From the NCBI RefSeq assembly GCF_900199185.1, contig NZ_OBMI01000001.1:1178001-1242000 (forward strand): 64,000 bases of DNA. Direction: 5' to 3'. The position numbers and the translations under genes are program-made. Positions 44,279-52,627 of the stretch are shown piece by piece. Position 1 is the stretch's first letter. Each line of letters opens with the position of its first letter. The DNA is from Sphingomonas guangdongensis. Lineage in GTDB: Bacteria > Pseudomonadota > Alphaproteobacteria > Sphingomonadales > Sphingomonadaceae. The notes under the pieces are model-generated. The model was given only the letters and a program-made list of their open reading frames with translations, made no database searches and had not been told where the DNA came from.

Positions 44279-44805
44279 GCCTCGACTACACGCCCCAGCC
44301 CGGATCCGTGTTCGCCGGTATCGATCTGACCCACGGCATCATTCGCCGCAACCATGCGGGCCGCGTCAACACGGTCGATCGCGCCATGGCGCGTCGTCTC
44401 GATCCGCACCGCCGCGGCGAGATCGACGCCTATGATTACGAGGTGCTGCTGCCGCGCCATGCAGCGACTGCCATGCGCTGTCCGCTCACGCTGGTGCGGA
44501 CCTATGAGGAGCAGCTGCTGCCCGATCAGCAGGACTTATGCGGGATCACCACCGTGCGCTTCGCGCATGACCTGCCGCACCACCACGCCTGGGAGCTCGG
44601 ACGGCAGTTCGCGCGCGCGAGCCTGAACGGGCGCGGGCTGGCGGTGCTGATGGTCCATCATGTGCCATCGCTGGCGGGGCGCAAGCATAAGCCGCACCTG
44701 CACCTGCTCTGGCCAGTCCGAGTTTTGGTGCAGGAGTTCGGGCGATTCGAGATGCCGACGAAGGCCGAGCTGATCGCCGGATGGCAGGTGATTGGAATGG
44801 CGTAG
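44275..44805 (+). CDS. MobA/MobL-like relaxase fragment (HUH motif)
   Basis: This 176-residue protein has a central strand-helix region and HKPHLHLLWPVRVL, a His-hydrophobic-His motif like the metal site of HUH relaxases. It is preceded by NGRGLAVLMVHHVPSLAG, which corresponds to the paired strand. The length is about a third of a normal MobA/MobL protein. The N-terminal catalytic Tyr and the helicase or primase part are not evident. It may be a small single-domain relative or a remnant of a mobilisation module. Confidence 0.5.
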   Translation: MSLDYTPQPGSVFAGIDLTHGIIRRNHAGRVNTVDRAMARRLDPHRRGEIDAYDYEVLLPRHAATAMRCPLTLVRTYEEQLLPDQQDLCGITTVRFAHDLPHHHAWELGRQFARASLNGRGLAVLMVHHVPSLAGRKHKPHLHLLWPVRVLVQEFGRFEMPTKAELIAGWQVIGMA

Positions 44806-44998
44806 CGGAGCGCGAGACCGGCAGGGCGGATAAGAAGTGTTGCTAGCTGACTTTGTCGTTGACGCTCTCGGCGCGTCAGATCCGCCCTGCCCACTCACCC
44901 ATTAGCTCATACTCGGGAGGAAGCTGCCACGCGACCGTGCCGCAATACCATCAGAAATATCTGTCTCGTTATAGAACGTGCCGAACCAAACCTATCGA

Positions 44999-45026
44999 TT
45001 GTCATCTCAAAAATGAGTTCTACTAA
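44999..45026 (+). promoter_or_regulatory. possible sigma70 promoter of the glycan genes
   Basis: TTGTCA (44999-45004) and TACTAA (45021-45026) lie 16 bases apart in an A/T-rich stretch, unusual here, about 28 bases before the ATG at 45054. The spacing and sequence fit a sigma70-type promoter for the first glycosyltransferase gene. Confidence 0.4.
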
Positions 45027-45053
45027 CGTCACTTCTCAACATAGCATGAAAAC

Positions 45054-46151
45054 ATGCCCCTCAACCTTGATCAGAGCGGTTCTGCAGGCGATGGATCTGC
45101 AATCAATCACTTGGCTTGGCAGGCGCCGGTCAGGGGCGGGGTCGTGCACCTCGATTTTCTTAGTTCGCCACCGACAGCAAGTGTAACGAGCCCCGGCTTT
45201 TACATACTCTGGCATCAAGATCGCGTGATTGGGCAAGCCGTTCTTACCAGCGGACCGGACCTCAGACGAGAGCCAGTCGGCGAGGCGATTTCGGTCTCGC
45301 CGGAACTACTGGAAGAGGCAGAAGCACTCTCTAGGCTTGATGCCACCGTCGCTTTCGATGTCGACGCAACGATCATAGTCTGCACTCGGGACCGCCCAGA
45401 TGAACTAGCGCGCTGTTTGGACGCGCTCTCGCACCAGAGTTGCCGCGCCGCGCAGGTCCTGGTGGTCGACAACGCCTCCGTCGATGATCGAACGCGCGCC
45501 GTCGCGTCGATGGCCGGGGTCACCTATGTCCGTGAGGACCGACCCGGTCTCGACATCGCCCGCAACGCCGGCGTGCGATCGGCAACGGGGCGCATCGTCC
45601 TGTTCACGGATGACGACGTCGTCCTCCATCCACGGTGGCTGGAGCGCATGGTGCGCGCCTTCGACGATGATGAAGCGGTCGACGCAGTCACCGGCCTTGT
45701 CCTGCCACTCGCCCTTGAGACCGACGCTCAGTGGACGTTTGAGCGGCAATGGGGCTTTGGCCGTGGCTTCGTTTGCCAAGATTTCGGGACTGACTTCGTC
45801 ACAGCGCACTCACGCTCGGGTATTCCGGCCTGGGAAGTTGGGGCGGGCGCCAGTATGGCGTTTCGGCGCAGCTGCTTCGAGCGTTTGGGGTTGTTCGATG
45901 AGCGGCTCGATGCAGGCGCCGCGGGTTGCAGCGGTGATTCGGAATATTGGCACCGCATTCTGACGAACGGCGGTCGTTGTCGCTACGAACCAGGCGCGAT
46001 TGCGCTCCATGAACATCGGTCGGACCGTGCCGGCTTGAGGCGGCAGATCAGAGCCTATTCGAAGGGCCACGTCGCCGCTCTGCTCGTTCAGCATGAGCGC
46101 GTCCCCGGCTTAGGCGACCTGCGGCGCCTCCTTGTCACGCTGCCGGCGTGA
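45054..46151 (+). CDS. family 2 glycosyltransferase (in frame with next gene)
   Basis: This 365-residue protein has about 100 N-terminal residues of unknown fold, then a GT-A domain: ATIIVCTRDRPDELARCLDA, then VLVVDNASVDD and the metal-binding LFTDDDVVLHPRWLER. A late ED-like acidic GDSEYWHRI precedes the C-terminal helix. The frame ends at TGA 46149-46151. The next gene is in the same frame nine bases later, and the intervening codons read as protein, so this TGA may be a recent nonsense change of a Trp codon in a longer two-domain protein. Confidence 0.85.
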   Translation: MPLNLDQSGSAGDGSAINHLAWQAPVRGGVVHLDFLSSPPTASVTSPGFYILWHQDRVIGQAVLTSGPDLRREPVGEAISVSPELLEEAEALSRLDATVAFDVDATIIVCTRDRPDELARCLDALSHQSCRAAQVLVVDNASVDDRTRAVASMAGVTYVREDRPGLDIARNAGVRSATGRIVLFTDDDVVLHPRWLERMVRAFDDDEAVDAVTGLVLPLALETDAQWTFERQWGFGRGFVCQDFGTDFVTAHSRSGIPAWEVGAGASMAFRRSCFERLGLFDERLDAGAAGCSGDSEYWHRILTNGGRCRYEPGAIALHEHRSDRAGLRRQIRAYSKGHVAALLVQHERVPGLGDLRRLLVTLPA

Positions 46152-46160
46152 TATGCACGA

Positions 46161-47318
46161 TTGCTCACTCGCCGTCTCGCCGGAAAGCGTTCGGCGCGAA
46201 CGGCATTCTTAGCCGATCAGGTTAGTGGCTTCTTCGCGGGCATCCTCTTCTATCTGCGCACGCCAAAGGTGCCGACGGCGCGACTACCGGCGCGCGCGCG
46301 GCACGCGGGGGGCTTGGACCATCCGCTCGTGTCGATCGTCGTTCCGGCCTACAATGCGCAGGATACGCTGAACGCTACTCTGACCAGTTTGCGGAACCAG
46401 ACGTTCGAGCGGCTCGAGATCTTTGTGGTCGATGATGGCTCCCGTGATGCAACTGCCGCGGTCGCCTCATCGCATGCCGCTGCTGATCCCCGGGTCAGGT
46501 TGATTCAGCAGCGTAACGGCGGCGTCGCTCGGGCTCGCAATGCCGGCCTGGCAGAAGCCGAGGGCTCCTACGTTGCGTTCGTCGATGCAGATGACCTGTG
46601 TGCACCCGAGCGCACGTCCAAGATGCTGGCCGCGATGTGGCGCATGGGCGACGATTGTGCACTGGCCTACACCTGGTCGACGCATATCGACGGCTCCGGC
46701 AGGATTGTCGCCGAGAGCCAACGATCAGAGCATGAGGGATGGGTGCACGACGAGCTGTGCAAGATCAACTTCGTCGGCAACGGGAGCGCAGCGTTGGTCC
46801 GCACCGACGTCGCACGCGCCGTCGGCGGGTTCGATCCGACCCTGCGAGAGGTGGGGGCACAAGGCTGCGAGGACATCGACTTCTACCTGCGGGTTGCGAG
46901 GCGGCACAAGTTCGCGGTCGTTCGCGAGTTCCTGACCGGCTATCGTCAAAGCGTATCCAACATGTCGAGCGACGGTATGCAGATGTATCGCTCCTTCCGC
47001 AGGGTGGAACGACGTCACGGCCGCGAGGTGCCCGCCGCTCGAGCCGCGCTGAAGCTCGGGCGCAAATACGTGCTCGGCTGGCTGTTGTCGCTGGCGTCTC
47101 TGCATGGTCGCTACCGGACCTATTGGAAGCTGGTTCCGCGCCTCGCCCTGATCGCGCCCCGGTGGGCGTACAACATCGTGGTCACTCACCGGGTCACTTC
47201 ACCCGGCGAGGAACTCCCGATCGTAGATGACGCCTTACTCGCCGACTCGCGCAACCCGGATCGCGGCGCGCGCTTTCCGATCGGTGGCCCGGTTGTGACA
47301 GGCGCCTCGCACGTTTGA
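46161..47318 (+). CDS. family 2 glycosyltransferase
   Basis: This 385-residue frame opens with TTG 46161. The first 50 residues (a FLADQVSGFFAGILFYLRTP segment) look like the C-terminal membrane-associated tail of the preceding enzyme. The GT-A domain proper starts at LVSIVVPAYNAQDTLNATL, with FVVDDGSRD, then FVDADDLCAPERT as DXD and GCEDIDFYLRVARRHK as the catalytic ED motif. The function is transfer of a sugar to a surface polysaccharide precursor. Either two genes, or one tandem glycosyltransferase broken by a stop codon, is possible. Confidence 0.8.
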   Translation: MLTRRLAGKRSARTAFLADQVSGFFAGILFYLRTPKVPTARLPARARHAGGLDHPLVSIVVPAYNAQDTLNATLTSLRNQTFERLEIFVVDDGSRDATAAVASSHAAADPRVRLIQQRNGGVARARNAGLAEAEGSYVAFVDADDLCAPERTSKMLAAMWRMGDDCALAYTWSTHIDGSGRIVAESQRSEHEGWVHDELCKINFVGNGSAALVRTDVARAVGGFDPTLREVGAQGCEDIDFYLRVARRHKFAVVREFLTGYRQSVSNMSSDGMQMYRSFRRVERRHGREVPAARAALKLGRKYVLGWLLSLASLHGRYRTYWKLVPRLALIAPRWAYNIVVTHRVTSPGEELPIVDDALLADSRNPDRGARFPIGGPVVTGASHV

Positions 47319-47337
47319 GAAGGTATCGCTTGTTGGG

Positions 47338-48330
47338 TCAGAGGCGACGAAGCACCTTCGCCAGTGCTGCGGCACCCTGTGGGGGTGGAACGATCCGCGG
47401 CAACGAGTAGAACTGCTCTCCCGCGACTTCAGTAGGCACAGCGGTGCTCTCGGTGCTGCACGCCCAGGCGTAGCCAGCGGCGGCGGTTTCGGTGCGCACG
47501 AACTCGTCCATGTCACCATAGGGGTAGGCGAAGCCGGCGACGGGACGGCCTTGCAGGGAAGTGCAAACATCGCGACTGCCCGCGAGTTCACGGCGGAGGT
47601 CGGACGCATCAAGGGATGTAAGCGCGGGATGGGACCTGCTGTGCCCGCCGAGCGTGACAAGCCCGTCCGCGACCAAAGCACGCACCTCATCACTGGTCAT
47701 CGCGCGCGAGTCCGGTTCCGGCTGGGTGGGGTGGCGGTCTTCGATCTGCGCCAGCACTTCCTCACGGGCGGCGAGCGGCAGGCGCTGCAAGGCCGTCCAC
47801 GTCGCCAGATACACCGCTTCGCGTGGCCCGCTCGGCTGCTCCCAAGCGCGCCAGAGGTGGTCAGCAACAGTAGTCGCTTCCCACTTGAGGCGGACCGTCT
47901 CGCCGCCGACCGACAGCGTCCAATCGGCCGCGGTGGTCGAGGCGAATAGCGCATCCGCGAGCCGGTCCCACCAGAACCGAGCGCCGCCTGCGACGTGATC
48001 CGTGGTCAGGAAGAGGGTCGCGGGGATAGCGTGACGCGCAAGCGCCGGCTTGGCGTGGGTCAGGTTGTCGACATAGCCGTCATCGAAGGTGACCGCGACG
48101 GCCTTCCTGGGCAGCCGCCCCTTTCTCAATCCGGCGACGAAATCGTCCATGGGTAGCGGCCACCGGTGCGACGCAAGCCAGGCGATCTGCGCATCGAAGT
48201 CCTCCGGGGACACGGCGAGACCCCAGGGATCGAAGCGCGGCCGGCTGACGCGGTGGTACATAAGGATCGCCGGCGCGGGCGTGAGTATTCGCGACGCGTA
48301 ACGTTCAGCACGGTAGAGGAGGCTAGTCAT
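47338..48330 (-). CDS. polysaccharide deacetylase family protein
   Basis: This 330-residue NodB-homology protein has AVTFDDGYVDNLTHAKPAL, with the metal-binding Asp pair of motif 1. Motif 2 is GLVTLGGHSRSHPALTSLD, with the two His ligands, and GFAYPYGDMDEFV is the third block. Such enzymes remove N-acetyl groups from glycans. The N-terminal LMYHRV strand is typical of this exopolysaccharide-associated branch. It overlaps the glycosyltransferase-methyltransferase gene by eight bases and is transcribed after it. Confidence 0.85.
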   Translation of the reverse strand: MTSLLYRAERYASRILTPAPAILMYHRVSRPRFDPWGLAVSPEDFDAQIAWLASHRWPLPMDDFVAGLRKGRLPRKAVAVTFDDGYVDNLTHAKPALARHAIPATLFLTTDHVAGGARFWWDRLADALFASTTAADWTLSVGGETVRLKWEATTVADHLWRAWEQPSGPREAVYLATWTALQRLPLAAREEVLAQIEDRHPTQPEPDSRAMTSDEVRALVADGLVTLGGHSRSHPALTSLDASDLRRELAGSRDVCTSLQGRPVAGFAYPYGDMDEFVRTETAAAGYAWACSTESTAVPTEVAGEQFYSLPRIVPPPQGAAALAKVLRRL

Positions 48331-49813
48331 TCGGTCGCTGCGCGCGGACCGTGATGATCACGGGATAGGCGGGGTCAACCGGGTCGAGCCGCCTGGTATC
48401 GACCTCTTCGACCGCCAGCCCGTGCAAATACGACGTGGCTGCAAACACGTTGCCATGCGCCTGAACATCGAAGTTCCCGGCTGGGAAATGCGGCTGCAGC
48501 AGCCGGCGCAGCGCGGGCGCGGTAAAGGACCAGTACCAGGTATCGCCCCACTCACCGCGGTCGAGCTGCGAGATGCCTGGGCTCGTCAGGAGAAGCACGC
48601 CGCCCGGCCTGAGCGCGTCGGCCAGCTGCACGAGCGCGCCCTGCAGATCGAAGATGAGGTGCAGGGTCTGCGTCAGAACAATGCAATCAAAGGCTGCGCG
48701 CGGCAGCGTTCCGGCGTCTTCCAGGCTGCCAACGATCGTCGCCTCTGACGCGTCGCGACTGACGTGGAGCACGTCTTGCTGCGTGATCTGCGCACCGCCG
48801 ACCCGTCGGCTGTAGGCCGCGTCCCCGACCTCCAGCACCCGCCCGCGGATGTCGGCCGCGTGAGCCTGGAGAAACCGCTCGATGTAGTAGCGGTCGATCG
48901 GCAGCCCGCGATCCCAGCCAAAATCGAGGCTGATCGGGCGGTCGCCCGCAAGATGGGCCGGCCGGACGCTGCCGAGTGCGGGCGGCCAGCTGCGAAGCAG
49001 TGTTCGCTTCACGCGCCGCGCGCCCCGCCTCAAGAGCGATTGCCGTGGTTGCACGCCGTCCGCCATCGCCGCTTCCGCCTCGTAATAGCTCGTGAAATTG
49101 CGTCGCCCGTCGTCCCACCTCGCGCGGAGACCGGGTGCGTCCGGGCGGTAGCGGGCGTGGACGTCGAGCACCGCGGCCAGCATCTCCGGCGCGTAGCGGG
49201 ACATGTTGCTGCCGTGCCAGCGATACTCCGCGACAATTGCCGGATGGCACGCGATGGCTGCCGTTTGCGACAGCCGCAGATAGACGTCGTAATCCTCGCA
49301 CCTGGCCAGCCGCTCGTCGAACCCGCCGGCCGCCAGCAGGGGCTCGCGACGGTAAAGCACGGTTGCATGCATGCCGATCCGATTGCCGGTCAGCAAATCG
49401 GCAAAGCCATCGGCCTTCTCGAACTTGTCCGCGCTGATCGGCATACCCGCGCTGTCGATCCGGCGATGGCCGCCATGGGCGAACACCGCATCGGGGTTGG
49501 CGCGGAGACACGACAGGCCGGTCTCGATCGCAGCGGGCGTGAGGCGATCGTCGGCGTCGAGGAACAGGACGAACTGACGTGTCGCGGCACGCAGCCCGAC
49601 GTTCCTGGCGCTCGCCAACCCGCCGTTCGATTTACGGATGAAGGTGACCGACGCATAGTTGGCGAGTAGCGGGCGAGGATCGATCCTTGATCCATCATCC
49701 ACGACGATGATCTCGTCCGCCGGACAGCTCTGCGCCAGCACCGACTCGAGCGCGTCCTGCAGGAAGTGCGCGTCGTTGTACGTCGTGATGACGACGGCCA
49801 CCTGGCTCGACAC
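48323..49813 (-). CDS. fused family 2 glycosyltransferase and SAM methyltransferase
   Basis: This protein of about 496 residues has two enzymes. The N-terminal GT-A domain has VVITTYNDAHFLQDALESVL, then IIVVDDGS, FLDADDRLTP and the CEDYDVYLRLSQ acidic motif. The C-terminal class I methyltransferase domain has GRVLEVGDAAYSRRVGGAQI, FDCIVLTQTLHLIFDLQGAL and RPGGVLLLTSPG. GTG at 49813, with GGGAGG just upstream, is a far better start than the longer frame. The product may add and then methylate a sugar, a known way to cap glycan chains. Confidence 0.8.
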   Translation of the reverse strand: MSSQVAVVITTYNDAHFLQDALESVLAQSCPADEIIVVDDGSRIDPRPLLANYASVTFIRKSNGGLASARNVGLRAATRQFVLFLDADDRLTPAAIETGLSCLRANPDAVFAHGGHRRIDSAGMPISADKFEKADGFADLLTGNRIGMHATVLYRREPLLAAGGFDERLARCEDYDVYLRLSQTAAIACHPAIVAEYRWHGSNMSRYAPEMLAAVLDVHARYRPDAPGLRARWDDGRRNFTSYYEAEAAMADGVQPRQSLLRRGARRVKRTLLRSWPPALGSVRPAHLAGDRPISLDFGWDRGLPIDRYYIERFLQAHAADIRGRVLEVGDAAYSRRVGGAQITQQDVLHVSRDASEATIVGSLEDAGTLPRAAFDCIVLTQTLHLIFDLQGALVQLADALRPGGVLLLTSPGISQLDRGEWGDTWYWSFTAPALRRLLQPHFPAGNFDVQAHGNVFAATSYLHGLAVEEVDTRRLDPVDPAYPVIITVRAQRPND

Positions 49814-49926
49814 ACTGCCTCCCTTGACGTTCCGCAAAGACCATAGCGTGCATTGCGGAGGTGCAACAAACAATCCTAAGCCTGGGTCGACGCAGCACGG
49901 CGGCTTCATTGGAGTATTTACCCGCG

Positions 49927-51657
49927 ATGTGGGGTTTCCAGCCGTTCGGCGATCACCCGCACCTGTCCGCGCTCGCCAATCGGTTCCGGTCGGCCGTGCC
50001 GGTCGTCGTCGTGATCTCCGTCCTGACCGGGTTGCTCGAAAGCGCCGGTATCGGGATGCTCATCCCATTGCTCTCGACATTATCGGCGTCGACAGCCCCG
50101 CCGGAAGGGCGGCTTGCGCAATACCTTACGTCGGTTGCCGGTGGGCTGGACTCGTCGGATCGCCTGGTGCTGATTGCCGGCTTCATCTTCATGCTGGTAG
50201 TCGCGAAGAACCTGGTTGCGACCGCCGGCGGCATCTTCTCGGCCTCGCTCTATGGACGGATTGCGGCGACGATTTGCGACGACCTATCGCGGCGATTGGA
50301 GGTCGCCCCCTTCGCCTTTCACCTGCGCGCGGACTCCGCCCGGCTGGTTCAGATCCTCGGAACCGAATCGTGGCAGGCGGCCGACGCGGCGCGGGCGCGG
50401 TTCGCTCGAGTCGGCGCGATGGCCACCGCGCTGGCGTTCGGCGTCATGCTGCTGGCGATAGAATGGCGCTTGTCCTTGCTGGTGCTGCTCGGGGCGATCA
50501 TTGCCCGCTTCGTTCAAGCCCGCTTCGAGGTGCGCCTCCGGCGAATGAGCCACCGAGTGACCGAGCGCAACAATCACCTGGCGGCGCGCATGATGTTTGC
50601 GATCTTCGGCGCGCGGGTGATCAGGGCGTTCGATCAGACCGCGGCGGAGCAGGCCCGGTTCGAGGCGAGCAGTGAACAGCTCCGCCGTAGCCTGTTCTCG
50701 ATCGAGCGGCTGTCGGGCGCGGTATGGCCGGCGCTTGAGACCTTGCACGCCCTGCTGTTCCTGACCGTGCTGTTGATCGCGATCGCGATCGCGGTGCCGC
50801 TGCCCGTCCTGGCTACCTTCCTGGTGCTTCTCAACCGCGCGCAGCCGCACCTGCGTGCCGTTGAGCAGGCGAATGGCGCCTATGCGGCGGCCGCCGGGCG
50901 GCTGAGCGAGGTCGAGTGGCTGCTCGATCCCGCGACGACCGGGACCATGGGCTCCGGCTCCCGCCCCTTTGACGAGCTCGAACGTGAAATCCGGTTCGAC
51001 CGTGTCAGCTTCTCCTACGAGACGCGGGGCGAAGCGACGCCCGTCCTAACGGAGCTGAGCTTTACGATCGCAAAGGGCCGGTCGCTTGCGCTGCTCGGCC
51101 GATCAGGCGCGGGCAAGTCGACGATCGTCAACCTTCTCTGCGGGCTGCTGTCGCCAACGACCGGCCGCATCCTGGTCGATGGCGTGCCGCTCGACGAGCT
51201 CGACCGATCGGCTTGGCTGGCGCGCGTCGCGGTGGCGGGGCAGGACCTCGAGCTGTTCGACGGGACCATCGCCGACAACATCGCTTTCGGATCGCCTTCC
51301 GCCTCGGATGCCGACATCGATCAGGCCGCCGAGCGCGCCCAGGCCCACTTCATCGCCGCACTGCCCGACGGGATGCAGACGCAAGTCGGTGACCGTGGCA
51401 CCTCCCTGTCTGGGGGGCAGCGCCAGCGGATCGGCATTGCGCGCGCGCTGCTCCGCGCGCCCGACCTGCTGATCCTCGACGAGGCAACCAGCGCGATCGA
51501 CCGCATGACCGAAGACGAGATCATCCAGGTTGTACGCGGCCTGCCGGCCGAAACCACCGTGATCATGATCAGCCACCGCACCGAGACGATCAGCCACTGT
51601 GATGACGCGGTTCTGATCGACGAGGGAAGAGCAACGCTAGTTCCACCGCCGGCGTAA
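49927..51657 (+). CDS. ABC exporter, fused membrane and ATPase domains
   Basis: This protein of about 576 residues is an MsbA-like half-transporter. An N-terminal membrane domain with about six spans covers residues 30-310. The ATPase has Walker A LLGRSGAGKSTIVNLLCG, the signature SLSGGQRQRIGIARALL, Walker B DLLILDEATSAID and the MISHR histidine. ATG at 49927 is used; a longer frame exists from 49861. With the glycosyltransferases and the deacetylase it is the likely exporter of the glycan or lipid-linked product made by this cluster. Confidence 0.85.
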   Translation: MWGFQPFGDHPHLSALANRFRSAVPVVVVISVLTGLLESAGIGMLIPLLSTLSASTAPPEGRLAQYLTSVAGGLDSSDRLVLIAGFIFMLVVAKNLVATAGGIFSASLYGRIAATICDDLSRRLEVAPFAFHLRADSARLVQILGTESWQAADAARARFARVGAMATALAFGVMLLAIEWRLSLLVLLGAIIARFVQARFEVRLRRMSHRVTERNNHLAARMMFAIFGARVIRAFDQTAAEQARFEASSEQLRRSLFSIERLSGAVWPALETLHALLFLTVLLIAIAIAVPLPVLATFLVLLNRAQPHLRAVEQANGAYAAAAGRLSEVEWLLDPATTGTMGSGSRPFDELEREIRFDRVSFSYETRGEATPVLTELSFTIAKGRSLALLGRSGAGKSTIVNLLCGLLSPTTGRILVDGVPLDELDRSAWLARVAVAGQDLELFDGTIADNIAFGSPSASDADIDQAAERAQAHFIAALPDGMQTQVGDRGTSLSGGQRQRIGIARALLRAPDLLILDEATSAIDRMTEDEIIQVVRGLPAETTVIMISHRTETISHCDDAVLIDEGRATLVPPPA

Positions 51658-51744
51658 ACCGACTACTGAATTTGGGGCCGAAGAGCACCTTCTCACCTAG
51701 TCAGGAATGCTCTAGTACGACCTGGCGTGACACGTTGTATCAGA

Positions 51745-51780
51745 TTGTTGCAAAATCTTCATGCAACAAGGATGCAACAA
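51745..51780. repeat. TTGTTGCA/TGCAACAA repeats beside the att site
   Basis: TTGTTGCA (51745-51752) and TGCAACAA (51762-51769) form a perfect 8-base inverted repeat with a 9-base spacer. A second TGCAACAA follows at 51773-51780. They lie 36 bases inside the island next to the tRNA fragment. Repeats in this position are typical arm-type binding sites for a tyrosine integrase, though none has been shown here. Confidence 0.45.
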
Positions 51781-51815
51781 ACTGGCAAAAAGTCACGGAA
51801 ATCTGCGTCTTGATT

Positions 51816-51864
51816 CCGGACTCTGACTCCGTCAATCAAGGTTCGAATCCTTGTCGGGCATCCA
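51816..51864 (+). other. 3' half of tRNA-Gln(CTG): island attachment site
   Basis: The sequence folds as the 3' part of a tRNA. It has anticodon stem CCGGA (51816-51820), loop CTCTGAC with anticodon CTG, then TCCGT, a four-base variable loop, T-arm CAAGG-TTCGAAT-CCTTG (51837-51853), acceptor strand TCGGGCA (51854-51860), T and CCA. The first anticodon-stem base (C) does not pair, and no D-arm or matching TGCCCGA lies upstream, so the identical segment probably begins at about CGGA. A tRNA fragment like this marks one end of an integrated element. Confidence 0.75.
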
Positions 51865-51921
51865 ACTCCTTCAGTTGTGTCGAAGAGTGCGATTGCGGCA
51901 TGGCCGGGTTATGATCGCGTG

Positions 51922-52557
51922 ATGACCTCTCGATTCGCCCTGCTCGCGTCGCTTGCCCTGATGGGGCAGGCCGCTCCGCCGCCGGCCGCCGCTCCGCAGG
52001 CGGTGCCGGCGCCCGTGGCCACCCCGGTGCCGGCCGCGACGCCCCAGCCGGCGCTCGTTATGGTGCGGCTGGTCACCAGCGCCGGGCCGATCGTGCTGGC
52101 GCTGGAAAAGGAGCGGGCGCCGATCACCACGGCCAATTTCCTGCGCTACGTCGATGCCAAGCGGTTCGACGGCATCAGCTTCTACCGCGCGATGACGACC
52201 GAGTGGGGCGGCGGGCTGATCCAGGCCGGAGTGCGGGATACGGCCAAGCTGTTCCCGCCGATCCGGCACGAGCCGACCGACAAGACCGGGGTCAAGCACG
52301 TGGAGGGTGCGATCTCCATGGCGCGCAACGCGCCGGGCAGCGCGACCGCCGACTGGTCGATCATGGTCGGCGACATGTCGGGGCTCGATGCGAAACCGGG
52401 CGAGCCGGGCTTCGCCGCCTTCGGCCACGTGGTCGAGGGGATGGATGTCGTCCGCAAGATCCTGGCGAGCCCCACGTCCAGGACGATGGGGGTCGGGATC
52501 ATGAAGGGGCAGATGCTCCAGCCGCCGGTCAGGATCGTTTCCGCGCGGCGGATCTAG
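51922..52557 (+). CDS. exported cyclophilin-type peptidyl-prolyl isomerase
   Basis: This protein of about 211 residues has a signal peptide (MTSRFALLASLALMGQAAPP) and an Ala/Pro-rich linker. The cyclophilin fold follows: VRLVTSAGPIVLALEKERAP, FLRYVDAKRFDGISFYRAM with the catalytic Arg, and AISMARNAPGSATADWSIMV. It should act on prolyl bonds of periplasmic proteins. It is the first gene of the core chromosome after the tRNA fragment. Start ATG 51922 or the adjoining GTG at 51919. Confidence 0.85.
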   Translation: MTSRFALLASLALMGQAAPPPAAAPQAVPAPVATPVPAATPQPALVMVRLVTSAGPIVLALEKERAPITTANFLRYVDAKRFDGISFYRAMTTEWGGGLIQAGVRDTAKLFPPIRHEPTDKTGVKHVEGAISMARNAPGSATADWSIMVGDMSGLDAKPGEPGFAAFGHVVEGMDVVRKILASPTSRTMGVGIMKGQMLQPPVRIVSARRI

Positions 52558-52603
52558 CGCCCGACCTGTCGCCGGTGACGGCGCGAAAGGCGACGTCGGG
52601 CGG
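52558..52603. terminator. hairpin between convergent genes
   Basis: CGCCCGAC followed by GTCGCC (52560-52575, with a two-base bulge) pairs with GGCGACGTCGGGCG, ending at about 52604, around a loop of about 15 bases. It lies between the cyclophilin stop and the stop of the leftward lipoprotein gene. No T-run follows on the plus strand. Confidence 0.4.
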
Positions 52604-52627
52604 CGGCGAGCGCAGGGCGCCCGGACG

